Shown: piece after piece, positions 26,763 to 36,005 of the stretch | How the letters are laid out: every line of letters starts with the position of its first letter | How positions within the stretch are numbered: position 1 is the first letter of the stretch | Origin: Anaerocolumna jejuensis DSM 15929 | GTDB taxonomy: Bacteria; Bacillota; Clostridia; Lachnospirales; Lachnospiraceae | Direction: 5' to 3' | DNA length: 64,000 nucleotides | Assembly: GCF_900142215.1 (NCBI RefSeq) | Contig: NZ_FRAC01000033.1 | Coordinates: 5,888 to 69,887, forward strand | Made by a program: the position numbers and the translations under genes | Notes under the pieces: model-generated | Told to the model about the DNA's origin: nothing | The model's database searches: none | Seen by the model: only the letters and a program-made list of their open reading frames with translations

Positions 26763-27680
26763 GTGGCAATAATTCAAACAAAAAATTTAACTAAACGTTA
26801 TGGCATGAAAAATAGTGTTTGCAATATTAGCCTGACAGCGAATGAAGGTGAAATTTATGGTTTTTTAGGCTTGAATGGTGCTGGAAAAACAACCACAATG
26901 CGTATGCTGCTGAAAATGGTTCGGCCAACATCGGGTGAAATTTATTATTCCGGACAACCGATTTCAAAACTATCTTCCGAGTTTTGGAATCAGATCGGCT
27001 ATTTGATTGAAACACCACATGCCTATCCAAACTTTACAGTTGAAGAAAACCTTATATTATATGCTAAGCAAAGACTCATTCCTGATTCAGAAATCAAAAA
27101 ACGAATGGATAGCGTCTTACAACAGCTATTGTTGGATGCTTACCGTCAGGTTAAGGCAAAAGACCTCTCTTTGGGAAATAATCAAAAAATTGGATTGGCA
27201 AAGGCAATGCTTCATAAACCAAAAATTCTTTTGCTGGACGAGCCCACAAATGGATTAGATCCGGAAGCGCTTGTAGCCGTGCGCCATTCTTTAATTGAAA
27301 TGGCGAAAAATGGTGCCACCATCTTTATATCCAGCCACCTGCTGGACGAAATGGAAAAGCTGGCAAATCGAATTGGGATAGTGGCTAATGGACACCTGTT
27401 ACGTGAATTAAACCTTTCCGAATTCGAACGTGAAAGGCAGTCAAATCTTTATATAAAAGTGGCCGGCTCCGCGAAAAACCTCGCTGACTACTTTACTGCT
27501 AAAAACTTACAAAGCACATTATTAAGTGAGGAAGAGATACTTGTCCCGGGCGTTTCAATCCGTCAATATTCCTCTTTATTAAAACAGCTTGAGCTGCAAA
27601 ATTTTAATTTAATGATTTTTCGCCCTGTTCAGGAAAGCTTGGAATCCTTCTTTCTTAGGACAATTAAGGAGGGACATTAA
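26763..27680 (+). CDS. ABC transporter ATP-binding protein (ABC-2 type)
   Basis: The 305-residue protein is a typical drug/antibiotic-exporter ATPase: Walker A GLNGAGKTTTMRM near residue 38, an LSLGNNQKIGLAKAM signature (LSLG-x-x-QK instead of the usual LSGGQ), Walker B ILLLDEPTNGLDP near 157, and the H-loop ISSHLLDEM. The start is GTG with GGAGG 7 bp upstream. It lies 2 bp before the permease gene, and both precede a TetR gene, a pattern of substrate-inducible efflux pumps. The substrate is unknown. Confidence 0.9.
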   Translation: MAIIQTKNLTKRYGMKNSVCNISLTANEGEIYGFLGLNGAGKTTTMRMLLKMVRPTSGEIYYSGQPISKLSSEFWNQIGYLIETPHAYPNFTVEENLILYAKQRLIPDSEIKKRMDSVLQQLLLDAYRQVKAKDLSLGNNQKIGLAKAMLHKPKILLLDEPTNGLDPEALVAVRHSLIEMAKNGATIFISSHLLDEMEKLANRIGIVANGHLLRELNLSEFERERQSNLYIKVAGSAKNLADYFTAKNLQSTLLSEEEILVPGVSIRQYSSLLKQLELQNFNLMIFRPVQESLESFFLRTIKEGH

Positions 27681-27682
27681 TT

Positions 27683-28381
27683 ATGAAACAGATATTGTCA
27701 ATGATTAAAATTGAAGTTTACAAAATAATACGAGGTCATATACCAATCTTTATTTTGACCTTTTATAGCTTTTTAATAGTTATCCACATGCAAGACAAAA
27801 CATGGGAAGCTTTTTTGAATAATACTTTCTTTCTTTATTCTACCGTCATTGGGCTAATGGGATTCGGTATTTTAAGCAGCTGGGTATTTGGACGGGAATA
27901 TCAAGATGGAACTTTTAAAGATATCTTGTCCTTACCAATTTCCCGTACAAACTTGGTCTGCTCAAAGTTTTTGGCTTTAGAATTGTGTTTTATTGCTACG
28001 ACTTTAATCGCCATTGGGATGACTTTTGCTCTGGGTTCTTGTTTCAGTTTAACAGGCTTTGATTTATTTTTGGCTGGAAGCGTTGTAAAACGGCTGTTTA
28101 TTGCAACGTTATACAATATCAGTCTTAGTTTTTTGTTTCCATTCATTGCTAGTATAGCAAGGAGTATTCTGGCTCCTGTAAGTATTTCTTTCGGAGCTTT
28201 AATTACAGCCGTTGTTTTTGGATCACAACCTGTGGGTCCCTATATCCCGTGGTCGATACCGGGAATATATTTAAGTAATCCTCAGCTTATTAATTTGGCT
28301 GGCAAAGTGTCAATTTCCGTTGTTGTATTCATTGGCATCTATGGTACAATATTATGGTGGAATTATGCTGACCAAAAATAG
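27683..28381 (+). CDS. ABC-2 family permease
   Basis: The 232-residue protein has about six membrane helices (near residues 18-38, 52-75, 98-122, 142-165, 172-190, 205-225) and the GREYQDGTFKDILSLPISR loop after the second helix that is typical of ABC-2 permeases (bacitracin/lantibiotic-type exporters). It would pair with the preceding ATPase as a dimer. GGAGGG overlaps the end of the ATPase gene, giving coupled translation. Confidence 0.87.
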   Translation: MKQILSMIKIEVYKIIRGHIPIFILTFYSFLIVIHMQDKTWEAFLNNTFFLYSTVIGLMGFGILSSWVFGREYQDGTFKDILSLPISRTNLVCSKFLALELCFIATTLIAIGMTFALGSCFSLTGFDLFLAGSVVKRLFIATLYNISLSFLFPFIASIARSILAPVSISFGALITAVVFGSQPVGPYIPWSIPGIYLSNPQLINLAGKVSISVVVFIGIYGTILWWNYADQK

Positions 28382-28393
28382 GAGGAATGTAAA

Positions 28394-28984
28394 GTGAATG
28401 ATAATGTTAGCCGGCGTCGAGGCGTTACACTGGAAAATGCAATTTTGGATCAGGCTTGGCTGTTACTTGAACAAAAAGGATATAACAAATTGACGATGGA
28501 TGATGTGGCTCATGGAGCAAAAACCAATAAAAATGCAATTTACCGCCGCTGGCCGCAAAAATGCCATCTTATTTTTGCCGCTATAAGCCGTCAGGCACCG
28601 TCTATAAATTTGGAAATCGGAGACCATGGCTCGCTGAAAGATGATTTGACGGCTCTTTTTGAAAGCTTAAATCCAATTTTTAAGATTATCAAGCCCGATG
28701 ATCTAAGAGATTTGATTGCAGATATGTTTTCCAATACGACATCTTACGATTTGTTTAATGTTATTAATCACGAAAATGATATTCGTAAATCAATTGAGCC
28801 TATAATAGCGAGAGCTAATGCCCGCAATGAGATTACGCTTTCGATTAATGATATATCCGAAAAGGCTCTAAACTTACCTTCCCTATTAATTATCAACGAA
28901 ATTGTCTTGCATGGAAAGCTCACAGAGGCGAGTATTGAGGACATCGTCAATAACATTTTACTTCCGATATTTAAAGCATCATAA
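28394..28984 (+). CDS. TetR family transcriptional regulator
   Basis: The 196-residue protein has the N-terminal TetR helix-turn-helix (LTMDDVAHGAKTNKNAIYRRW, residues about 33-55) and a C-terminal ligand-binding helical domain. It is the third gene of the efflux operon (12 bp after the permease). The palindrome in the operon promoter is its likely operator. It starts at a GTG 8 bp after GGAGG. Confidence 0.9.
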   Translation: MNDNVSRRRGVTLENAILDQAWLLLEQKGYNKLTMDDVAHGAKTNKNAIYRRWPQKCHLIFAAISRQAPSINLEIGDHGSLKDDLTALFESLNPIFKIIKPDDLRDLIADMFSNTTSYDLFNVINHENDIRKSIEPIIARANARNEITLSINDISEKALNLPSLLIINEIVLHGKLTEASIEDIVNNILLPIFKAS

Positions 28985-29096
28985 AACCGCCAATGGGAAT
29001 GAGATTTGTGTTGAGGTTTCGACTTCGGTCAAGGAACTGCCGGAACAGTCTGACCGGCAAATCCGAACCCAAAGGCGGCAATACAGTCTGCTTATT

Positions 29097-30407
29097 TCAT
29101 TGTTTCCTGTAAAACTGAGGCAGATATTCCTTATGAGCTTCCAGCAGCTCATCCAGTACTGTGATGGCATGGCTCTGGGAGAAGACCAGGGGATTGATCA
29201 TCATAGCCAGCAATGCCTTATCATAGTCACCGGTAACGGCTGCTTTGGCACCGGCTATCTCAAAGGATTTAATCTGCTGCAGCAGTCCATTGACTGCTTT
29301 GGGAAGCTTTCCGACGGATACCGGAACAGGCCCGTTCTTTGTGATGATACAGTTCATTTCCGCTACCTCGTCATATTCCAGTTCATCAAGTACTCCCCGG
29401 TTTACCGTATTCACCACCTGGATATCCCGGGTATCATTATAAATGGAGCAAATCAGGTTGCAGGCTGCATCACTGTAATAAGCCCCTCCCCTTTGCTCTA
29501 GCTGCTTGGGTTTTTCTTTTAAGTTTACGTCCTTATACAGTTCAAAAAGCTCTTCCTCAATCTTTTTTACCTTCTCTGCTCTTGTACCATTTTCCTTGTA
29601 ATGCTCGATTGCTTCCTCCAGATATTCCTTTCCCATGAAATAATAGCGGTGATAGGAACAGGGAATTACCCCCAGCTGCTTTAAGAAGCCTTTGTTCCAC
29701 TCAATTCCTTTGATATTCTTTACACTTTGGTTCCCCCAAAGGTCAATTACTTCCTCCATTACATCTCTGCCGTCAACGTATACTCCCGTCACAAATACCA
29801 TATGATTAAGTCCGCCAAAGGTAATATAAACCTCCTCCAGGGGACGGTTTAACATTCTGGCAATTGCTTTCTGCATATCAATCGGAACATTACATAAACC
29901 GATTGCTTTTTTTCTGCCGGAATAACGGTTCACTGCCTCCATTATCATGCCTACCGGATTCGTAAAGTTTACCAGCCACGCATCCTTGCATAATTCATCC
30001 ATGTCCTTGCAGATATCAAGAATAACAGGAATTGTACGCAGCCCCTTGAATAAGCCACCGGCTCCATTGGTCTCCTGTCCCAGCATTCCATGGCTCAAGG
30101 GAATTCTTTCATCCTTTATTCTGGCATCCAGCAGCCCTACACGAAGCTGTGTGGTTACAAAATCAGCACCCTTCAGGGCCTCTCTTCGGTCCAGGGTCGT
30201 ATATATCTTCATTGGTAACCCGGCTTTTTCTACCATCCTCCTGGCAAGATTACCGACAATTTCAAGCTTATGCTTGCCTTCCTCAATATCCACCAGCCAC
30301 AATTCACGTACAGGAAGCTTGTCATATCTTTTTATAAAGCCATCCACCAATTCCGGCGTATAACTGGAGCCCCCGCCAATGGTTGCAATTTTAATCCCTT
30401 CGCTCAT
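29097..30407 (-). CDS. Glycoside hydrolase family 4 (6-phospho-beta-glucosidase-like)
   Basis: The 436-residue protein starts with the NAD-binding IGGGSSYTPELVDGF and carries the GH4 metal ligands: Cys in GLCNVPIDM near residue 170 and His in GGLNHM near 200. GH4 enzymes use NAD+ and Mn2+ in an oxidation-elimination mechanism and usually act on 6-phosphorylated disaccharides (6-phospho-beta-glucosides or related N-acetylated sugars). It overlaps the ROK kinase gene by 4 bp, which suggests that the kinase makes its phosphorylated substrate. Whether this is a beta-glucoside or a cell-wall-derived disaccharide is not decidable from sequence. Confidence 0.88.
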   Translation of the reverse strand: MSEGIKIATIGGGSSYTPELVDGFIKRYDKLPVRELWLVDIEEGKHKLEIVGNLARRMVEKAGLPMKIYTTLDRREALKGADFVTTQLRVGLLDARIKDERIPLSHGMLGQETNGAGGLFKGLRTIPVILDICKDMDELCKDAWLVNFTNPVGMIMEAVNRYSGRKKAIGLCNVPIDMQKAIARMLNRPLEEVYITFGGLNHMVFVTGVYVDGRDVMEEVIDLWGNQSVKNIKGIEWNKGFLKQLGVIPCSYHRYYFMGKEYLEEAIEHYKENGTRAEKVKKIEEELFELYKDVNLKEKPKQLEQRGGAYYSDAACNLICSIYNDTRDIQVVNTVNRGVLDELEYDEVAEMNCIITKNGPVPVSVGKLPKAVNGLLQQIKSFEIAGAKAAVTGDYDKALLAMMINPLVFSQSHAITVLDELLEAHKEYLPQFYRKQ

Positions 30408-31288
30408 TTAGAACACCTTTCCTTTCCATATTGTTCTATAAAATTAATCAAGGCACCGATTTTACCTGCATCATTTCCCAGCTTGCAGGCCTCGATTGTC
30501 ACATAGTCCTTCAAGTGTTTAAAAATATGATATACCCTGCTTTCCAAATCCATAATAAAGTTCTCTCTGGCACTGATTCCGCCTCCGATAATTACTTTCT
30601 CCGGATCAAAGCTCACTGCTGTATTTCCGATTACTATTGCCAGATCGTCCAGCCACTCTTCATAGATTTCCCTTACTCTCCTGTCCTCCAGATGGTCAAA
30701 CACATAATTGCCGTCCACACTCTGGCCCAGCTTTTCAGAAACCCTTCCTGCCAGTACTGCGGTAGCGGATGCTGCCTTATAGGTATATCCTCCGTTATCA
30801 CCTTCCCGTCCGATTATGGTAAATCCGAATTCACCTGCCTTAAAGTTCCTGCCGCGCAGCAATTTACGATTATGGATAATGGCTCCGCCTATTCCCGTGC
30901 CCAGGGTTACCATACAAAAATCAGAACAAGCCTTTCCTGCGCCGAACTTCAATTCTGCCAGAGCCGCACAATTGCTGTCATTTTCAATTGCTACGGGAAG
31001 CTCTGTTTGTCTCATCAATTCCTCTTTTAAATTATAGGCCTTAAAATTATCCCCTACACTGTAATCGGAATTCTGCCCGGTTACCGGGTTAATAAAGCCT
31101 CCCATGCTTATAGCGACTCCCTCTGCGCCAGCCTTATTCTCATAGATTATTTGTAACAGCTGCTGTAAAAACCTTTCCGGATTTTTTTCCGTGGGCAGTA
31201 CCAGGGAACTTTCTTCGCAAAATTCTTTATTCATAAGCCCGTATTTAATAAATGTCCCCCCGATATCCATCGTGATATAGTTACCCAT
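30404..31288 (-). CDS. ROK family sugar kinase lacking the zinc-binding cysteines
   Basis: The 294-residue protein has the phosphate-1 motif DIGGTFIKYG near residue 7, the catalytic Asp in ENDSNCAALAE near 107, and GTGIGGAIIHN near 130. The CxCGxxGCxE zinc motif of most ROK glucokinases and repressors is replaced by a stretch with no cysteine (IIGREGDNGGYTYKAAS). The same absence is known from beta-glucoside kinases such as BglK, which phosphorylate cellobiose-like disaccharides on the 6-OH. Pairing with GH4 fits that role. AAAAGGAGTTCTGAATT precedes the ATG. Confidence 0.85.
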   Translation of the reverse strand: MGNYITMDIGGTFIKYGLMNKEFCEESSLVLPTEKNPERFLQQLLQIIYENKAGAEGVAISMGGFINPVTGQNSDYSVGDNFKAYNLKEELMRQTELPVAIENDSNCAALAELKFGAGKACSDFCMVTLGTGIGGAIIHNRKLLRGRNFKAGEFGFTIIGREGDNGGYTYKAASATAVLAGRVSEKLGQSVDGNYVFDHLEDRRVREIYEEWLDDLAIVIGNTAVSFDPEKVIIGGGISARENFIMDLESRVYHIFKHLKDYVTIEACKLGNDAGKIGALINFIEQYGKERCSK

Positions 31289-31419
31289 AATTCAGAACTC
31301 CTTTTCGTAAATTTTCCATCTGCCCTGCAAATGGCAGTGGCAGCGGGAACCAAAGACCTTATTGTAACAAAACCCATAATAATGTATAATAACATAAAAC
31401 CTACGGAGGCGAGGTAACC

Positions 31420-32295
31420 ATGACTACTGTCGAAATCAGAACCAAAAATATGTATCCTCAATTAAATAAAACCGAGAAAAAGGTTGCGGATTATATTCTT
31501 CAAAATATAGACAATATATTTCGTTACCCCTTGGCTAAGTTGGCAAATCTCTCCGGCACAAGCCAGGGAGCCTGGGTCCGCTTCTGCAAATCCATCGGTT
31601 TTGACGGAATGAAGGATTTGAAGAAGTCTCTTTTTGTTGAACTGAATGAGACCATAACGGAAAATGAGAATCCCACTCCACAACTGCAGTTTACCGATAT
31701 CAAGGAGCATTCTACCTATATTTCCATGGCTGAAAATGTGTGCTTTAGCAGTATTCAGGCAATTGAAGCTACCTTAAAGCTCTTTGATGAAGTCATGTTA
31801 TCAGGTATCGTTGATCAAATAATTAGCGCAAAAGCCATCCGTATCTTTGGCGTCGGTGCTTCCGGCCTGGTTGCAGATGATTTGTATTATAAACTGCTGC
31901 GTATCGGATACAATGTTTCCTATTGCCATGATTCCCATATCAGCCTCACCTACGCCTCCACTATAACTGCCGGCGATGTTGCTATCTTCATTTCCTATAC
32001 CGGCGAAACGAAGGAAATCCTGGAGACTTTGGATATTGCTAAGAAAAACGGTGCCACCACCCTGGCAATCACCAAATATGGAAAAAGCAGCCTGGCACAA
32101 TCCGTTGATTATGTACTCTATACCAGCTCGCCGGAAATCTATAAAAGAAGCGGTGCCATGAGCTCAAGAATAGCCCAGCTTATCATCGCCGATATTCTCT
32201 TTACCGCTATTGCAAACAGAGATTATGACAATGTAACCGGCATGCTGGAAAGCAGCTACCAGGCAACCCATTCCCACCGCAGCGACAACAGCTGA
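31420..32295 (+). CDS. RpiR/MurR family transcriptional regulator
   Basis: The 291-residue protein has an N-terminal RpiR helix-turn-helix (NKTEKKVADYILQN and FRYPLAKLANLSGTSQGAW, residues about 10-55) and a C-terminal SIS sugar-phosphate-binding domain (VGASGLVADDLYYKLLRIGY). It diverges from the ROK/GH4 pair and converges with the NamZ-like gene, with no base between their stop codons. MurR of this family controls MurNAc utilisation through MurNAc-6-phosphate, so this is the likely regulator of the locus. GGAGGCGAGGTAACC precedes the ATG. Confidence 0.9.
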   Translation: MTTVEIRTKNMYPQLNKTEKKVADYILQNIDNIFRYPLAKLANLSGTSQGAWVRFCKSIGFDGMKDLKKSLFVELNETITENENPTPQLQFTDIKEHSTYISMAENVCFSSIQAIEATLKLFDEVMLSGIVDQIISAKAIRIFGVGASGLVADDLYYKLLRIGYNVSYCHDSHISLTYASTITAGDVAIFISYTGETKEILETLDIAKKNGATTLAITKYGKSSLAQSVDYVLYTSSPEIYKRSGAMSSRIAQLIIADILFTAIANRDYDNVTGMLESSYQATHSHRSDNS

Positions 32296-33435
32296 TTAAT
32301 ACAGGTGGTATTTTTCCTTTTTCTTTGCAAACTCCTCTGCTTCCACCGCCCACATTTCATATACTTCCTTCGCAGAAAAATCATGGGTCCGGATAAAATC
32401 ATCTCCGGTATTGTAGTCAATCATAGGTTTTCCGGAGGATGAATAGGGTGCATTATAGGAAAATTTATCACCGGACAGGTTCTTTATTTCCTCTAAAAGA
32501 TACAGCCCTGTCTTTACCCCGCAAAAGCTCTCTCTGTCGGTAACATGCAGCTGCACTCCCCGGCAAAGTATACCGACATGCTTTGAAAATGTCGGTGTAA
32601 AGTAGACCGGCCGGAATAATACCCCGGATAGTCCCTTCTTATTCATATTTATCGCAAGTGTCTCTGCTTCCAGCCATGGCGCTCCTGCCAATTCAAAGGG
32701 CTTTGTCGTTCCCCTTCCTTCCGAAATATTGGTTCCTTCCAAAATACAGGTGCTGTTATAGGCAACTGCCGTATCAACTGCCGGCATATTTGGAGACGGC
32801 ATAATCCAGGGAAGTCCCGTGTCTTCATAATACATTGTCCTCTCCCATCCCGTCATTGGAATTACCTTTAAATCACAGGAAATGTGAAATTCCTGGTTAA
32901 ACAAAAGTGCTGCTTCCCCTATGGTCAGGCCATACCGGTAAGGAATTGGATGCAAGCCCACAAAGGAGGTAAAGCCAGGCTTAACAAGATTGCCCTCTAC
33001 CTTAACGCCTCCAACAGGATTTGGCCGGTCGAAAACAAGAAAGGTCTTTTTATATTCCCCGCAGCTTTGCATACAATAGGACATGGTATACAGATAGGTA
33101 TAGAGCCTTGAGCCCACATCCTGGATATCAAAAGCCAGAACATCAATGTCCTTTAGCATCTCCTCCGAAGGCTTCTTATTCTTCCCATACAGTGAAAAAA
33201 CAGGCAGACTGGTTTTCTCATCAACATAATAGTTAACCATATCACCTGCCTGTATATCTCCTCTGACACCGTGCTCAGGGGAAAATAACCGTACTAAAGC
33301 CGTTTTTTCTTTTAATATATCAATTGTGCTTCTTAAGCCTGAGCCGACCCCTGTTGGATTTGTAATCAATCCGACCCTTTTTCCCTTCAGAAAATCCATC
33401 CATTCCCCGGTATTTTCTATTCCAGTCCTTACCAT
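32296..33435 (-). CDS. namZ: NamZ-like exo-N-acetylmuramidase (DUF1343)
   Basis: The protein has the DUF1343 signatures KGKRVGLITNPTG near its N-terminus, LFSPEHGVRGD, FDIQDVGSRLYTY, DRPNPVGG and EGTNISEGRGTTKPFE. Bacillus subtilis NamZ (YbbC) of this family removes MurNAc from non-reducing ends of peptidoglycan fragments (GH171). I set the start at the ATG at 33435 (GGAGG 11 bp upstream) rather than an in-frame TTG at 33453. There is no signal peptide, unlike the secreted B. subtilis enzyme, so it is predicted to work in the cytosol. Confidence 0.85.
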   Translation of the reverse strand: MVRTGIENTGEWMDFLKGKRVGLITNPTGVGSGLRSTIDILKEKTALVRLFSPEHGVRGDIQAGDMVNYYVDEKTSLPVFSLYGKNKKPSEEMLKDIDVLAFDIQDVGSRLYTYLYTMSYCMQSCGEYKKTFLVFDRPNPVGGVKVEGNLVKPGFTSFVGLHPIPYRYGLTIGEAALLFNQEFHISCDLKVIPMTGWERTMYYEDTGLPWIMPSPNMPAVDTAVAYNSTCILEGTNISEGRGTTKPFELAGAPWLEAETLAINMNKKGLSGVLFRPVYFTPTFSKHVGILCRGVQLHVTDRESFCGVKTGLYLLEEIKNLSGDKFSYNAPYSSSGKPMIDYNTGDDFIRTHDFSAKEVYEMWAVEAEEFAKKKEKYHLY

Positions 33436-33474
33436 GCTGCAAACCGCCTCCAATCCGAATTGTTATTATGAAAT

Positions 33475-34401
33475 CTAAACCTTCCTGCCTTCCTCCGGCA
33501 GCTTAAGTGCCAACAGCATTGCTCCGTATACTGCTGTTCTTTGGGCCTTTGTTATTGTGATTCCAGGATAAGCCTTTTGCATACTCTTACAGAATTTCTC
33601 GTAGATTAAGGTATTCTGAAGCAATACACTCCCGGAAACTGCCAGGACCGGTGCTTCTTTCCATTGCCTGACTACCGGCGCAGCCAGCTCTGTCAAATCC
33701 CGGGCGCAGTCCTCGATAATCCGTTCCGCTGCTCTGTCCCCGCATTCCACCGCTTTTCCGATTAAAATGGAAAGCTCTGCAATTTCCTTTTTATTGCGTT
33801 CTGGCGCATATATGTAGGAAATCAGTTCTTCCACACTGTTGATATTTAGATATTCAAAGACCAGCTCTTTTAACAGGGTGGGCTCCCTACGTCCATCATT
33901 TGACTTTACAATGGCTGAAAGGCTTTCCCTTGCAATTGCATAGCCGCTCCCGACATCATCGATCAGATGTCCATAGCCGCCGGTGCGGTAGGAATCCCCC
34001 CCTTTATCCTTTCCCAAACAGATGGAGCCGGTACCGGATATGAGTATAATACCCTCCTGGTTTTCCAACGCACCGGCAAAGGCCGTATCAACATCGCCCA
34101 CAATTTTTACCGGACACCGGTAGCCTGCCTTTCTGATATGCTCCAGCAGCTGTTCTTTTACGGCAAGATTACTGATGCCGGCAGCTCCGACGCAAATTGC
34201 AGCGCACTCCTGTGCCTGAAAGCTCTTCTCTGTGATTCTATGAAAAATACTCTGCAGGTTGGAATCAATCTGTTCCTTACTGCTTCCATTATAATTCATC
34301 GTCCCGCCGGTGAACTCCTCCAGCACCCTTCCACTGGTATCCGCAAGCAAGACGGCGGTCTTTGTCCCTCCGCCGTCCATTCCGATTACATATCTCTCCA
34401 C
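33475..34401 (-). CDS. murK: BadF/BadG-type N-acetylmuramic acid / N-acetylglucosamine kinase
   Basis: The 308-residue protein has the ASKHA ATPase motifs GMDGGGTKTAVLLAD (residues about 7-21), a CVGAAGIS stretch and GTGSICLG near 140. It belongs to the BcrAD/BadF/BadG family that includes Clostridium acetobutylicum MurK, which phosphorylates both MurNAc and GlcNAc at the 6-OH. Its position between namZ and nagZ-like genes fits that role; symbol by analogy. It starts at a GTG 8 bp after AGGAGG. Confidence 0.82.
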   Translation of the reverse strand: MERYVIGMDGGGTKTAVLLADTSGRVLEEFTGGTMNYNGSSKEQIDSNLQSIFHRITEKSFQAQECAAICVGAAGISNLAVKEQLLEHIRKAGYRCPVKIVGDVDTAFAGALENQEGIILISGTGSICLGKDKGGDSYRTGGYGHLIDDVGSGYAIARESLSAIVKSNDGRREPTLLKELVFEYLNINSVEELISYIYAPERNKKEIAELSILIGKAVECGDRAAERIIEDCARDLTELAAPVVRQWKEAPVLAVSGSVLLQNTLIYEKFCKSMQKAYPGITITKAQRTAVYGAMLLALKLPEEGRKV

Positions 34402-34425
34402 TGTCTGTTCCTCCTGCGCTCCAGG

Positions 34426-36003
34426 CTAATGCTCTGCCTGCTTTAAAGTTACCGGAAGCTTTCCCGCTGCATTATACTGTCTTCTAATAACCTCTTCCAA
34501 TGCATCGAATACCACCGTATTATATTCAAAGGCTGCCAGCTTATGTATTTTATTATCCAGCAATGAAAAGTCATAGGGATTTCTTAAGGTAACTGCCAGC
34601 ACTTCCTTTCCCTCCCGGCTGATTTTATTTGCCAAGGCAAGCTGCCCCGTATTCAGATGACCGTTGTATAAGCCATAGATTACGCTGGGTGCATCTTTTA
34701 ACTGTGACATTGCTGCTCCAATCTCCTCCTCACCCGGATTCACCGGCACTTCCAGATATCTGCAGCCAAGCTTTCCAGCCATGTATTTTCCGAAATGCAG
34801 CTCCTTATCCACGGAGCTGCTGGCCAGGGTGGATCGGTAGGCATAACTGCCGATAACCACCGTATCTTTTGTGACCTCCGGCAGCTCCATTGGCGATACC
34901 TTGGTTATTCCTTCCAAGGTCATCCTTAAGACGGCTTCCTTTTGCTCCTTACTGCCAATAACAGAGATATCCTTAAGTTCAGGTTCAATCCGGTATTTTT
35001 CCTTCCATTTCAAAATATTGCTTACCGCCCGGTCAATATATTCCACCGGAATCTCCCCTGCTGACACAGCTTCTTCAATCCTTTGAATTGCCTCCTTAAC
35101 CAGAGCCGGCGTATGGGAGATGCAGAGCAGCTCTGCCCCCGCCTTTACTGCTTCCACTGCCCCTTCGGCTGTACCGTAGAAGGACTGGATTGCCCCCATC
35201 TCCAGACAGTCTGTAATAATAATTCCCTGAAAGCCCAATTGTTCCCTCAGTAGTCCGGTCAATATTGCCCTTGACATGGTTGCCGGTTTTTTATCCTTTT
35301 CCAGCTTCGGAAACAGGATATGGGAGGTCATAACACAGGGTGCCCCCTGCTTAATTGCACTAAAAAAAGGAATCAGTTCATCATCCATTAATTCAGACAG
35401 GTCTTTTTCTACCACCGGAAGACCCATATGGGAATCCGTGGCCGTATTGCCATGCCCCGGGAAGTGCTTTACGGCAGGCATAACCCCTTCGTCCAGCAGC
35501 CCTTTCATCATATTGATTCCGTAACGTTCCACCTGGTATGGATCGCTGGAATAGGACCTGACACCAATGACGGGATTATCCGGGTTGGAATTTACATCCA
35601 ATACCGGAGCCAGATTTACATTGATTCCAAGTTTTCTTAACTGTTTCCCTGTAATCCTCCCTGCCTGGTAAGCATATTCCGGTTTTCCGGTGGCTGCAAT
35701 CAGCATTGCTCCCGGTACATTGCACGCCTCCCCGGGGAGCCTTGTGACCACCCCTCCTTCCTGGTCGACGGCGATAAAAGCAGGATGGCCGGTACTTTGT
35801 TCAATTCTCAAATGCAGGTCCGTGCAGGTATGCTGCACCTGCTCTGCATTGCAAAGATTATAGGAGAACAAAATAATATTGGCTACCTTATATTCTTCAA
35901 TTAATTCAATCAATTCTGGTGTAATATCGGCAGTTGGAAATCCTGTCATGATCATCTGACCGATTTTATCCCTAAGCTTCCATTCCTTCATACTAACCAC
36001 CAT
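34426..36003 (-). CDS. nagZ: NagZ-like beta-N-acetylglucosaminidase (GH3)
   Basis: The 525-residue protein has a GH3 catalytic domain with the NagZ signature KHFPGHGNTATDSHMGLP (Asp-His dyad on a flexible loop) and the nucleophile region IIITDCLEMGAI, then a C-terminal alpha/beta domain as in Gram-positive NagZ. It cleaves GlcNAc from GlcNAc-MurNAc-type saccharides. I use the ATG at 36003, preceded by GGGAGGGG; it is 2 bp from the PIG-L stop. No signal peptide is visible. Confidence 0.88.
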   Translation of the reverse strand: MVVSMKEWKLRDKIGQMIMTGFPTADITPELIELIEEYKVANIILFSYNLCNAEQVQHTCTDLHLRIEQSTGHPAFIAVDQEGGVVTRLPGEACNVPGAMLIAATGKPEYAYQAGRITGKQLRKLGINVNLAPVLDVNSNPDNPVIGVRSYSSDPYQVERYGINMMKGLLDEGVMPAVKHFPGHGNTATDSHMGLPVVEKDLSELMDDELIPFFSAIKQGAPCVMTSHILFPKLEKDKKPATMSRAILTGLLREQLGFQGIIITDCLEMGAIQSFYGTAEGAVEAVKAGAELLCISHTPALVKEAIQRIEEAVSAGEIPVEYIDRAVSNILKWKEKYRIEPELKDISVIGSKEQKEAVLRMTLEGITKVSPMELPEVTKDTVVIGSYAYRSTLASSSVDKELHFGKYMAGKLGCRYLEVPVNPGEEEIGAAMSQLKDAPSVIYGLYNGHLNTGQLALANKISREGKEVLAVTLRNPYDFSLLDNKIHKLAAFEYNTVVFDALEEVIRRQYNAAGKLPVTLKQAEH

Positions 36004-36005
36004 GC

